Positions 1-6,032 of a stretch of 10,357 nucleotides of DNA are shown piece by piece. The DNA comes from Desulfobacterales bacterium (GTDB taxonomy: Bacteria > Desulfobacterota > Desulfobacteria > Desulfobacterales > UBA2174_A): NCBI GenBank assembly GCA_025454075.1, contig JALOPD010000125.1:1-10357 (forward strand), read 5' to 3'. Both the position numbers and the translations under genes were made by a program. How positions within the stretch are numbered: the first letter of the stretch is position 1; the number at the start of each line of letters is the position of its first letter. The notes below the pieces were generated by a model. The model was not told where the DNA came from. It searched no databases and was given only the letters and a program-made list of their open reading frames with translations.

Positions 1-136
1 TTCACGGAGCCGCCGGCCGTCGCTGCCTGCCGTCGGTTCCATGAGACGGCTGGGGGGCGCGGCAGGGTCGCCTGAAGAATGGGTTGCGGCTCGCCGCGGC
101 GGGCACCCCGCTCCGCCTCTGCGGGAGATGATGGTA

Positions 137-166
137 TTGGGCATATTTACTTGGCGGATTAATAAT
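137..166 (+). promoter_or_regulatory. Possible sigma-70 promoter for the thi operon
   Basis: TTGGGC at 137-142 and AATAAT at 161-166 (5 of 6 to the -10 consensus) are separated by 18 bases, in the only AT-rich patch upstream of thiM. The -35 box matches at only 3 of 6 positions. The site overlaps one copy of the 23-bp repeat at 143-165, so the AT-rich patch may simply be part of that repeat. Confidence 0.3.
143..165 (+). repeat. 23-bp dispersed repeat, copy 1 (inverted relative to 10238-10260)
   Basis: The sequence begins ATATTTACTTG. Its reverse complement matches 10238-10260 at 21 of 23 positions. Both copies lie in intergenic AT-rich DNA at the two ends of the window, in opposite orientation. 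Confidence 0.6.
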
Positions 167-216
167 TTACGGTACTGTCTCGAGACGATCAATAAAGCGA
201 AAGGAACCGCAAAAAC

Positions 217-960
217 ATGCCAAGCTGCGCCGCGCGAGCGGCTCGCAATCTGGCGGCGGTCAGGGACCGGCGGCCCCTGGTCCACAACATCACCAACTTC
301 GTGGTGATGAACTTCACGGCCAATGCCCTGCTCGCCATGGGGGCGTCGCCGGTGATGGCGCACGCCGCAGGCGAGGTCGAGGAGATGGTCGCCCTCGCCG
401 GGGCGCTGGTGCTGAACATCGGGACCCTCACGGAGGAGTGGGTCGAGTCCATGATCAGGGCCGGCCGAAAGGCCTCCGCGTGCAGGATCCCCGTCGTCCT
501 CGACCCAGTGGGCTCCGGCGCCACCGCCCTCAGGACACGGTCGGCCCGCCGCATCATTGCCGAAACCCGGCCCGCCGTCGTCCGGGGAAATGCCTCCGAG
601 GTGCTCTCGCTGGCGGATGCCTCGTCCAAGACCCGCGGGGTCGATTCCGCGCACTCCGTCGACCAGGCGACGGCAGCGGCCCGGGCCCTGGCATCGGAGC
701 TGGGCACCACGCTTGCCATCACCGGCCCGGAGGATCTGGTCACGGACGGCACCCGCCTGGTCCGCATCGCCAACGGCCACCCCTTGATGCGCCGCGTGAC
801 CGGCACCGGCTGTGCCGCGACGGCGACCATCGGCGCCTTCCTGGCGGTGGACCCGGACCCGGTCGGCGCCACGGCCACGGCGCTCGCCTATTTCGGTCTA
901 CACGATCACGCCGGAGCAGCTCAAGCAGGGCTCCAGGATAAAGATAAAAGAGAGGGATGA
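217..960 (+). CDS. thiM: Hydroxyethylthiazole kinase ThiM, with aberrant C-terminus
   Basis: Cytoplasmic kinase that phosphorylates 4-methyl-5-(2-hydroxyethyl)thiazole for thiamine salvage. Visible family motifs are VHNITNFVV (residues 22-30), MGASP (41-45), VLDPVGSGAT (94-103), RGNASE (123-128) and the catalytic TGTGC loop (195-199). The start is supported by AAAGGA at 200-205, 11 bases before the ATG. The protein is 247 aa, against about 260-270 usually. It follows the family up to ALAYFG (residue 227) and then departs: the expected Gly-Pro-Gly-Ser-Phe and LLDALY region is absent. Reading the next frame from base 896 gives VYTITPEQLKQGSRIKI, which looks like a normal ThiM tail. This suggests an out-of-frame deletion of roughly 70 bases. 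The active-site loop is intact, but stability and activity are uncertain. First gene of a thi operon. Confidence 0.88.
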   Translation: MPSCAARAARNLAAVRDRRPLVHNITNFVVMNFTANALLAMGASPVMAHAAGEVEEMVALAGALVLNIGTLTEEWVESMIRAGRKASACRIPVVLDPVGSGATALRTRSARRIIAETRPAVVRGNASEVLSLADASSKTRGVDSAHSVDQATAAARALASELGTTLAITGPEDLVTDGTRLVRIANGHPLMRRVTGTGCAATATIGAFLAVDPDPVGATATALAYFGLHDHAGAAQAGLQDKDKREG

Positions 961-1039
961 GTGATGAGTTGAAAGTGATGAGCAAATGAGTCTTTTCGGA
1001 TGGGGCGAGCGGCCTGCATCCACTTTGAACTCAGCACTC
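959..1039. repeat. Imperfect inverted repeat between thiM and thiE
   Basis: The 19-base arm at 959-977 (GAGTGATGAGTTGAAAGTG) and the arm at 1021-1039 are reverse complements at 17 of 19 positions, separated by 43 bases. The left arm starts inside the thiM stop codon and is part of a low-complexity GATGAG-rich run (956-990). No T-run follows either arm, so it does not look like an intrinsic terminator. It may be a dispersed intergenic element or an intercistronic mRNA stem. Confidence 0.55.
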
Positions 1040-1060
1040 CGACTCATACCTTTTTGTGTG

Positions 1061-1711
1061 ATGAACCGCAGACCCGTCGACTACTCCCTCTACCTCGTAA
1101 CCGACCGCGGCCTGTCGCGCGGCCGGCCCACGCCGGAGATCGTGCGCGCGGCGGTGCGGGGAGGCGTCACCTGCGTGCAGCTGCGGGAAAAAACGCGCTC
1201 CACCCGGGAGTTCATCGCCGAAGCCCGGGCCGTCCGGGACTTCCTTAAATGGCGCGGCGTCCCGCTCATCATCAACGACCGCGTGGACGTCGCCCTGGCG
1301 GTGGGCGCGGACGGGGTCCACCTCGGCCAGGGCGACCTGCCGCTCGCCGAGGCCCGGGCCGTCCTTGGCGAATCGAAGCTCATCGGCATCTCCGCCGAGT
1401 CGCTCCGGGACGCGGTCGCGGCCGAAAGCGCAGGGGCGGATTACCTGGGGGTCAGCCCGATCTTCGCCACGCCCACCAAGACCGACACCGCGGCGCCCCT
1501 CGGCATAGAGGGGCTGCGGGCCATCCGCCGGCAGGTGAAGCTGCCGCTGGTCGCCATCGGCGGCCTGAACGCAGGCAACGCCGCCGCGGTCATCGGCGGC
1601 GGCGCCGACGGGGTCGCCGTGGTCTCGGCGATCGTGGCGGCGGACGATCCCGAGCGTGCGGCCCGCGAACTGGCTCGACACATCGCCCAGGCGAGGCGCA
1701 CATGCGCTTGA
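1061..1711 (+). CDS. thiE: Thiamine-phosphate synthase ThiE
   Basis: TIM-barrel enzyme that joins HMP diphosphate and thiazole phosphate to make thiamine monophosphate. Visible motifs: YLVTDR near the N-terminus (residues 11-16), VQLREK (39-44), NDRVDVA (72-78), GVHLGQGD (85-92), GVSPIFATPTK (130-140; the family's phosphate-binding Thr/Ser-rich loop), IGGLN (167-170 region) and GVAVVSAI (184-191). With the ATG at 1061 the product is 216 aa, normal for the family. An in-frame ATG at 986 would add 25 residues encoded by the inverted repeat and not expected in ThiE, so it was not chosen. A GTG at 1058 is equally possible. No clear Shine-Dalgarno is seen, which suggests translation coupled to upstream ribosomes or weak initiation. 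The end overlaps thiL by 10 bases. Confidence 0.95.
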   Translation: MNRRPVDYSLYLVTDRGLSRGRPTPEIVRAAVRGGVTCVQLREKTRSTREFIAEARAVRDFLKWRGVPLIINDRVDVALAVGADGVHLGQGDLPLAEARAVLGESKLIGISAESLRDAVAAESAGADYLGVSPIFATPTKTDTAAPLGIEGLRAIRRQVKLPLVAIGGLNAGNAAAVIGGGADGVAVVSAIVAADDPERAARELARHIAQARRTCA

Positions 1712-2712
1712 AGGAGATCGGCGAATTCGGCTTCATCGAACGCATCCGCCGCGGCTGCTTGGTCCGGCCGGAGGGCGTCGTCCGGGGCATCGGGGACGAC
1801 GCCGCCGCCTTCCGCACCGACGGCCGGCGGCTCTCGCTCGTCACCACCGACCTGCTGGTCGAACGGGTTCACTTCCTGCGGGAGGCCATCAGCGGCCGCG
1901 ACCTGGGGCACAAATCCCTGGCCGTCAACCTGAGCGACATCGCCGCCATGGGGGGCACGGCCCGCGAAGCCTTCGTCAGCATCGGCATCCCGGAGAGCTG
2001 CGACCTCGACTACCTCGACGACATCTTCCGGGGCATGCAGGCGCTGGCGGCGCGACACGCGGTCAACGTCCTCGGCGGCGACACCACCGGCTCTCTCACG
2101 GACCTGATCCTCAACGTCGCCGTCTACGGGGAAGTCCCCGAAACGGAGCTCCTGCCCCGCGACGGCGCCCGGCCCGGGGATGTGATCTTCGCCACCGGCT
2201 GCCTGGGCGACAGCCGCGCCGGCCTGCATCTGATCCTGGACCGGACCCCCGCCGACACGCCGGAGCTGGAGTCGCTGCAGGCCGCCCACCTTCGCCCGGA
2301 GCCCCACCTGCCGGAGGGGCGCCTGCTGGCCTCCATCGGCGGCGTGCGGGCCGCCATCGACGTGAGCGACGGCCTGAGCTCCGATCTTGCCCACATCCTG
2401 GAAGCAAGCAAGGTCGGCGCCCGGGTCCGGGCCGCGCAGCTGCCGATCTCCGACAACCTCCGGCACTACTGCCGCCGCTTTGCCAAGTCCCCCGTGGAAT
2501 ACGCCCTTTCCGGCGGCGAGGATTACGTCCTGCTCGTGACGGCGGCGGCCGAACAGGCCGCCGACGTGGCCGCTGCCTTTGCGGCGGTCTTCGGCCGGCC
2601 GTTGCACGCCATCGGCGAGATCACCGACTCCGGGGCCATGGAGCTCGTCGGCCCGGACGCAACCGCTACTCCCATCGCCCCTTCGGGCTGGGACCATTTC
2701 AAGGGACACTGA
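1702..2712 (+). CDS. thiL: Thiamine-monophosphate kinase ThiL
   Basis: PurM-like ATP-dependent kinase that converts thiamine monophosphate to the active cofactor thiamine diphosphate in the cytoplasm. Motifs in order: GIGDDAA (residues 29-35), LVTTDLLVERVHF (46-58), HKSLAVNLSDIAAMGG (70-85; Mg and nucleotide binding), LGGDTT (124-129), DVSDGLSSDL (220-229), ALSGGEDYVLL (268-278) and the C-terminal GWDHF (329-333). The length, 336 aa, is typical. The start at 1702 is set by GAGG at 1693-1696 and by homology at MRLKEIGEFGFI. It overlaps the thiE stop by 10 bases and is followed by thiD after a single base, so the genes are almost certainly co-transcribed and translationally coupled. Confidence 0.96.
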   Translation: MRLKEIGEFGFIERIRRGCLVRPEGVVRGIGDDAAAFRTDGRRLSLVTTDLLVERVHFLREAISGRDLGHKSLAVNLSDIAAMGGTAREAFVSIGIPESCDLDYLDDIFRGMQALAARHAVNVLGGDTTGSLTDLILNVAVYGEVPETELLPRDGARPGDVIFATGCLGDSRAGLHLILDRTPADTPELESLQAAHLRPEPHLPEGRLLASIGGVRAAIDVSDGLSSDLAHILEASKVGARVRAAQLPISDNLRHYCRRFAKSPVEYALSGGEDYVLLVTAAAEQAADVAAAFAAVFGRPLHAIGEITDSGAMELVGPDATATPIAPSGWDHFKGH

Positions 2713-2713
2713 C

Positions 2714-3553
2714 ATGGAACCTCTGCATCCCCACCCGGGCCCCCGGCGCACCTACCGCCGGGTGCTGACCATCGCCGGCTCCGACAGCGGCGGCGGGGCC
2801 GGCATCCAGGCCGACCTCAAGACTTTCGCCGCCCTGGGCTGCTACGGCATGTCGGCCGTCACGGCCCTCACCGCCCAGAACACCGTCGGCGTGAGCGGCA
2901 TCCACCCCGTCCCGCCGGAGTTCGCTGCCGCGCAGATTTCAGCGGTGCTCGAAGACATCGGGGCGGACGCGGTCAAGATCGGCATGCTCTACTCCGCCGA
3001 ATTGATCCGCGTGGTGGCGGAGCAGCTGCGAAAATTCAACGCACGCAACATCGTGCTGGACCCGGTGATGGTGGCCCAGAGCGGGGACCGGCTCCTGCGG
3101 GACGACGCGGTGGGCGCCATGACCGAACACCTGATGCCGCTCGCCGATGTCGTCACCCCCAACCTCCCCGAGGCGGAGGTGCTGCTCGGGCGCGGCATCC
3201 GCAGCGCCGAGGAGCTGCGGCAGGCCGCCCGCGACCTCGGCCGCTTCGGCAGCCGCAGCGTCCTCGTCAAGGGCGGCCACCGGGAGGAGGCGGACAGCAG
3301 CGACCTGCTCTACATGTGCCGGGAAGACCGGTTCGTGACATTGACGGCCGAGCGCGTCGGCAGCCGCAACACCCACGGCACCGGCTGCACGCTCTCCTCG
3401 GCCATCGCCGCGCGTCTGGCCGGCGGGGACCCCCTCGAAGAGGCGGTCTCCCGCGCCAAGGAGTACATCAGCCGCGCCATCCGCGCCGGCGCGCGCTATA
3501 CCCTGGGGCGCGGGCACGGCCCGGTGCACCATTTTTTCAACTATTGGGTGTGA
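2714..3553 (+). CDS. thiD: Hydroxymethylpyrimidine (phosphate) kinase ThiD
   Basis: Ribokinase-fold enzyme that phosphorylates 4-amino-5-hydroxymethyl-2-methylpyrimidine twice to give HMP diphosphate, the partner substrate for ThiE. Motifs: TIAGSDSGGGAGIQAD (residues 19-34), ALTAQNT (51-57), KIGML (88-92), VLDPVMV (114-120), TPNLPEAE (148-155), VKGGH (185-189) and the anion-hole and catalytic loop NTHGTGCTLSSAI (219-231). It is 279 aa, slightly long because of about 14 extra N-terminal residues. AAGGGA at 2701-2706, inside the thiL end, serves as the ribosome binding site, 7 bases before the ATG. It is the last gene of the operon. The next gene converges on it, with only 6 bases between the two stop codons and no visible terminator hairpin. 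Confidence 0.96.
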   Translation: MEPLHPHPGPRRTYRRVLTIAGSDSGGGAGIQADLKTFAALGCYGMSAVTALTAQNTVGVSGIHPVPPEFAAAQISAVLEDIGADAVKIGMLYSAELIRVVAEQLRKFNARNIVLDPVMVAQSGDRLLRDDAVGAMTEHLMPLADVVTPNLPEAEVLLGRGIRSAEELRQAARDLGRFGSRSVLVKGGHREEADSSDLLYMCREDRFVTLTAERVGSRNTHGTGCTLSSAIAARLAGGDPLEEAVSRAKEYISRAIRAGARYTLGRGHGPVHHFFNYWV

Positions 3554-3559
3554 CCGGTT

Positions 3560-4393
3560 TCAGGAAAATCGATAGTAGAGGCTTGTCAGAACGGCCCAGG
3601 CCAGGATCAGCCCGGTGGCGGCCAGGCAGGCGGCCGCGAGCGTTTTGTGGAAAGCGGTCTCGCGTTTGCGCTCGTCATACCCCAGGAGGTACCCCGCCAA
3701 CGCGCCGCTGACCAGGCCGCCGCCGTGCCCCCAGTTGTTGATCCCCGGCACCGCGAAACCGAATACGAACATGATCACCACCCACACACCGACCTGCTTG
3801 TAAAGGGCGGTACCGTAGGCCCCCCCGCGGCTCTTGCCGAAATAAAGGATGGCGCCCACCAGGCCGCACACGCCCGCCGAGGCCCCGATGGTCAGGCCGA
3901 CCCCCGCCAGGTAGGATGCCAGGAAACCGAAGACCCCGCCGGCCGTGTAAATGATGAACATCCGGCTGCACCCGTATTCCCGGGCCGCCAGGCTGCCGAG
4001 CTGCCGCAGCGCCGCCATGTTGAAAAAGATGTGCAGCAGCCCCGCGTGGAGGTAGCCGGCGGAAACGAGGGTCCAGAAGCGGTGGTATTGGTCGATGGGG
4101 ATGGTGCCGGTCGCCCCCAGCACGAGCAGGCTCGCGTCCGAGGGCGACAGGAGCAGCAGCGGGTTGAAGGCCAGCCCCATCGAGCGGGGGTCCAGCAGCA
4201 GGGCCAACGCGAACAAGCCGATGTTTACGCCGATGACGGTTTTGACCAGCAGGGCGGGGTCGGCGAGCAGCTTGAAAACGGGCAGACGCCGCCACCGGGC
4301 GCCGGGCCCCCGCAGGCCGCAATACGGGCAGTTTTCCTCGCTGACGCTGATGAGCAGCCCGCAGTTGGGGCAGAGAAGCGAACGTCGTTCCAT
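3560..4393 (-). CDS. Zinc-ribbon rhomboid family intramembrane serine protease
   Basis: Predicted inner-membrane serine protease of the rhomboid family, 277 aa. The N-terminus has a zinc-ribbon-like pair of CxxC motifs (C8-C11 and C22-C25). It is followed by about six or seven hydrophobic segments starting near residue 50. Family signatures: HAGLLHIFFNMAALRQLG (residues 116-133, with H121 and N125 of the oxyanion region), GASAGVCGLVGA (170-181, catalytic S172) and NNWGHGGGL (219-227, catalytic H223). The Ser-His dyad is therefore present, though the loop reads GASA rather than the usual GASG. The start has only a weak GGA directly before it. It lies 28 bases downstream of the small gene on the same strand, so co-transcription is likely. 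The substrate is unknown. The zinc ribbon may mediate cytosolic contacts (inference). Confidence 0.9.
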   Translation of the reverse strand: MERRSLLCPNCGLLISVSEENCPYCGLRGPGARWRRLPVFKLLADPALLVKTVIGVNIGLFALALLLDPRSMGLAFNPLLLLSPSDASLLVLGATGTIPIDQYHRFWTLVSAGYLHAGLLHIFFNMAALRQLGSLAAREYGCSRMFIIYTAGGVFGFLASYLAGVGLTIGASAGVCGLVGAILYFGKSRGGAYGTALYKQVGVWVVIMFVFGFAVPGINNWGHGGGLVSGALAGYLLGYDERKRETAFHKTLAAACLAATGLILAWAVLTSLYYRFS

Positions 4394-4421
4394 TCCAATA
4401 CCGCGCGAGTCCGTGTGTGGA

Positions 4422-4748
4422 TCAGCCCGACACCCACGACAGGGAATCGGGAATCAGGCGGCCATGGGCTTCCTCGGAAAGTTTTCTCAACGTGACCTTC
4501 AGGTCTTGTATCCCGCCGTCGCCGCCCCGCCGGCCGGAGAACCACTCGGCGGGGCAGACGGTTTCGAGTTCTTCGAGCTGCGCGTCGATCTCATTGATGA
4601 CGCAATGCAGTTTTTTCGCCGACAGCAGCGGCCCCTGTTCCGGTTTCGATCCCGCAGCGTGTTCGGGCCCCTGCGTGATGCCGTGTAACAGCGCTTTCCA
4701 TCCGGAAAGCCGCCTTGCCAATACGTCGCAGTAGGATGTTGCATCCAT
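4422..4748 (-). CDS. Small uncharacterised protein upstream of the rhomboid gene
   Basis: 108-aa soluble protein that I cannot assign to a named family. It has no signal peptide and no membrane segment. The central part (VINEIDAQLEELETVCPAEW, residues 50-69) is acidic and probably helical, and a second helix-like stretch (LKVTLRKLSEEAHGR) lies near the C-terminus. Two of its three cysteines are isolated. The evidence that it is real is a strong GGAGG ribosome binding site (4755-4759 on this strand, 6 bases before the ATG), protein-like composition, and a position 28 bases upstream of the rhomboid gene in the same direction. It might be a regulator or partner of the rhomboid protease, but only proximity supports that. 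Confidence 0.72.
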   Translation of the reverse strand: MDATSYCDVLARRLSGWKALLHGITQGPEHAAGSKPEQGPLLSAKKLHCVINEIDAQLEELETVCPAEWFSGRRGGDGGIQDLKVTLRKLSEEAHGRLIPDSLSWVSG

Positions 4749-4785
4749 GATCGGCCTCCATTAAAGCCAGTTCTCCATGAGAAGC

Positions 4786-4807
4786 GGGGTGGCCTTGCGG
4801 CCACCCC
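4786..4807 (-). promoter_or_regulatory. Perfect 9-bp hairpin in the leader of the small protein gene
   Basis: GGGGTGGCC at 4786-4794 and GGCCACCCC at 4799-4807 pair perfectly around a 4-base loop. No T-run follows on either strand, so it is not a standard terminator. On the minus strand it lies between an anti-Shine-Dalgarno-like CCTCC (4816-4820) and the GGAGG ribosome binding site (4755-4759). It could therefore help bring those two together in the mRNA leader. Confidence 0.5.
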
Positions 4808-4827
4808 TCAGGAAAGGAGGTAGATAG

Positions 4828-4944
4828 GTGATAGAGGATGCCGGCCCTGCGGCCGACAGGCTCATGGTAAGACCGGATTGCAGACGGTCAAGCAATTTTC
4901 TTGAGGTAAACCCCCGGCAGGGGGTTTACCTCAAGAAAATTTAA
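4828..4944 (+). CDS. Possible 38-aa small ORF with a strong ribosome binding site
   Basis: A GTG at 4828 is preceded by a near-ideal AAAGGAGG at 4813-4820 (7-base spacing) and opens a 38-codon frame ending at TAA 4942-4944. The predicted peptide is basic with no recognisable domain, and its second half is encoded by the perfect palindrome at 4894-4941. The same AGGAGG also reads as CCTCC on the opposite strand, where it may serve a leader structure, so the ribosome-binding appearance could be incidental. Not confident that it is expressed. Confidence 0.22.
   Translation: MIEDAGPAADRLMVRPDCRRSSNFLEVNPRQGVYLKKI
4864..4891 (-). promoter_or_regulatory. Candidate sigma-70 promoter for the small protein-rhomboid unit
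   Basis: On the minus strand TTGACC (4886-4891, 5 of 6 to the -35 consensus) is followed after 16 bases by TACCAT (4864-4869, 4 of 6 to the -10). Transcription would start near 4857, giving a leader of about 110 nt that contains the 4786-4807 hairpin. The palindrome at 4894-4941 lies immediately upstream of the -35 box. Confidence 0.38.
4894..4941. repeat. Perfect 48-bp palindrome (22-bp arms, GGCA loop)
   Basis: The left arm 4894-4915 (starting AATTTTCTTGAGG, ending CCCCC) and the right arm 4920-4941 are exact reverse complements with a 4-base spacer. It lies between two divergent transcription units, directly upstream of the candidate minus-strand promoter and about 50 bases before the DUF6599-like gene. 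The base of the stem is A/T and no clean T-run follows, so a simple terminator is not the best fit. A bidirectional hairpin, a remnant of a small mobile element or a protein-binding site are all open. Confidence 0.85.
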
Positions 4945-4951
4945 GTGTACT

Positions 4952-4972
4952 GTTTGGACAAGTCGTCTAAAC
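4952..4972. promoter_or_regulatory. Operator-like inverted repeat upstream of the DUF6599-like gene
   Basis: GTTTGGAC at 4952-4959 and GTCTAAAC at 4965-4972 are inverted with one mismatch across a 5-base spacer. The size and spacing suit a dimeric helix-turn-helix repressor. A weak promoter could precede it (TTTACC at 4925-4930, TACTGT at 4948-4953, 17-base spacer), which would place the site over the transcription start. No regulator gene is present in the window. Confidence 0.3.
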
Positions 4973-4991
4973 GCCCCCGGTATGGTAAAGC

Positions 4992-6032
4992 ATGCCTGAA
5001 ACCGTTTCCAATCACAATGCCCCGGTCTCCGGTCACCGGCCCCGCCTTCAGGCTCGCATCGCCGCAGCGACCCTCGCCTGCTTGCTGGCGATCGCCGCCG
5101 GCCTTCTGTGGGCACAGTCCCGTTTCAACCCGGCGGTGGTCAATTTCCTGCAAGGCGAAGCGGTCCGGGCCAAGGGGCCGGCCGCCGCACCGGCAACGGC
5201 GGAGCCGATCCTTCCGCTGCCCGAGGGGCTGACGGCCCTCACGCCGGTCGAACGCTTCGACCGCGAAACCCTCTCCGACAAGATCGACGGCAAGGCCGAG
5301 CTCTACCTGTCGGCCGGCTTCGTCCGCCTGGATTGCCAGCGCCTCGCCTTGACGGCTCAACCCGATCTCTGGGTCGAGCTGTTCCTCTACGACATGGGGT
5401 CGTTCGAGAACGCCTATGCGGTGTTCAGCGCCCAGCGCCGCGCCGACGCCGCCATGCTGGATTTCGCCGAGTTCGCCTACCGGGCCGAAAACGCCCTCTT
5501 TTTCGTGCACGGCCCTTTTTATATCGAAATGATCGCATCCGGCACGGACGACCGGCTGCGCACCTCCACGGACGCCCTGGCCCGGGCGTTCATCCTCAGC
5601 CGGCCGGTGGCCCAGGCGGCCATCGCCGAACGCGGCCTGTTCCCCAAAACCGGGCTGGTGGAGGCCAGCATCAGCCTGATCCCCGCCGACGCCTTCGGCG
5701 TGGCCGGCCTCGACCGGGTGTTCACGGCGACCTACCAAACGCCGGCCGGCGCGCCGCTGACGGCCTTCCTCTCCCGCCGGGCCGACCCGCAGGAGGCCGC
5801 GGCCCGGGCCAGCGCCTACGTGGATTTTCTCAAGGCCTACGGGGGCGAGGTGAAGGCGCTCGACGAGCCGGTCCCCGGCGGGGCCGTCGTGGCGATCCTG
5901 GACATGGTCGAGGTGGTGTTCTCCCAAGGCCCATTTCTGGCCGGCATCCACGAGGCGCCCGACCGGGAGCAGGCCGTCATGCTGGCCAGGGAGCTGGCCG
6001 CAAAATTGAAGGAGGTGCCCGGTGCCCGCTGA
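4992..6032 (+). CDS. Membrane-anchored DUF6599-like protein
   Basis: 346-aa envelope protein. An N-terminal hydrophobic helix (residues 22-41) follows a basic stretch, suggesting an uncleaved signal anchor with the rest outside the cytoplasm. A Pro/Ala-rich linker leads into the main domain. The pattern DKIDGKAELYLSAGFVRL (96-113), then VELFLYDMGSFENAYAVFS (128-146), resembles the DUF6599 signature as I recall it: an inner Gly-Gly-Ala-Glu-Leu-Tyr-like motif followed by a Tyr-Asp-Met and an Asn-Ala-Tyr segment. The biochemical role is unknown. No strong Shine-Dalgarno precedes the ATG. The stop overlaps the next gene by 11 bases, so it is the first gene of a three-gene operon with the DUF362 and polyferredoxin genes, which points to a role in the same exported redox system. 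Confidence 0.75.
   Translation: MPETVSNHNAPVSGHRPRLQARIAAATLACLLAIAAGLLWAQSRFNPAVVNFLQGEAVRAKGPAAAPATAEPILPLPEGLTALTPVERFDRETLSDKIDGKAELYLSAGFVRLDCQRLALTAQPDLWVELFLYDMGSFENAYAVFSAQRRADAAMLDFAEFAYRAENALFFVHGPFYIEMIASGTDDRLRTSTDALARAFILSRPVAQAAIAERGLFPKTGLVEASISLIPADAFGVAGLDRVFTATYQTPAGAPLTAFLSRRADPQEAAARASAYVDFLKAYGGEVKALDEPVPGGAVVAILDMVEVVFSQGPFLAGIHEAPDREQAVMLARELAAKLKEVPGAR

Larger units (their letters stand above)
1..216. other. Non-coding leader upstream of thiM
   Basis: No convincing gene is seen here. The GC-rich first 130 bases contain small self-complementary stretches, for example GCGGC at 86-90 against GCCGC at 93-97, and CCCGC/GCGGG around 108-125. The last 85 bases are AT-rich and look like a promoter region, with a perfect 10-bp palindrome GTCTCGAGAC at 177-186. 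The conserved core of a TPP riboswitch (CTGAGA, then an ACCTGAT-type segment) was looked for and not found, although thiM genes often carry one. Confidence 0.6.

Noticed and set aside
1..216. TPP riboswitch upstream of thiM
   Set aside because: The CTGAGA and ACCTGAT-type core sequences are not present in the right order, so no call was made despite the gene context.
41..307. 88-aa plus-strand reading frame before and into thiM
   Set aside because: It overlaps thiM in another frame, has no domain or ribosome binding site, and its composition follows GC bias.
986..1060. Extended N-terminus for ThiE from the ATG at 986
   Set aside because: The extra 25 residues are encoded by the inverted repeat and spacer, lack a ribosome binding site, and are not expected in ThiE, which starts just before YLVTDR.
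1441..2751. 436-aa minus-strand reading frame opposite thiE and thiL
   Set aside because: Mirror frame of well-supported thi genes; long antisense frames are expected at this GC content and no family motif is visible.
4894..4941. Classical intrinsic terminator
   Set aside because: The stem is unusually long and perfect, and no T-run of useful length follows on either strand; it also lies between divergent genes rather than after one.
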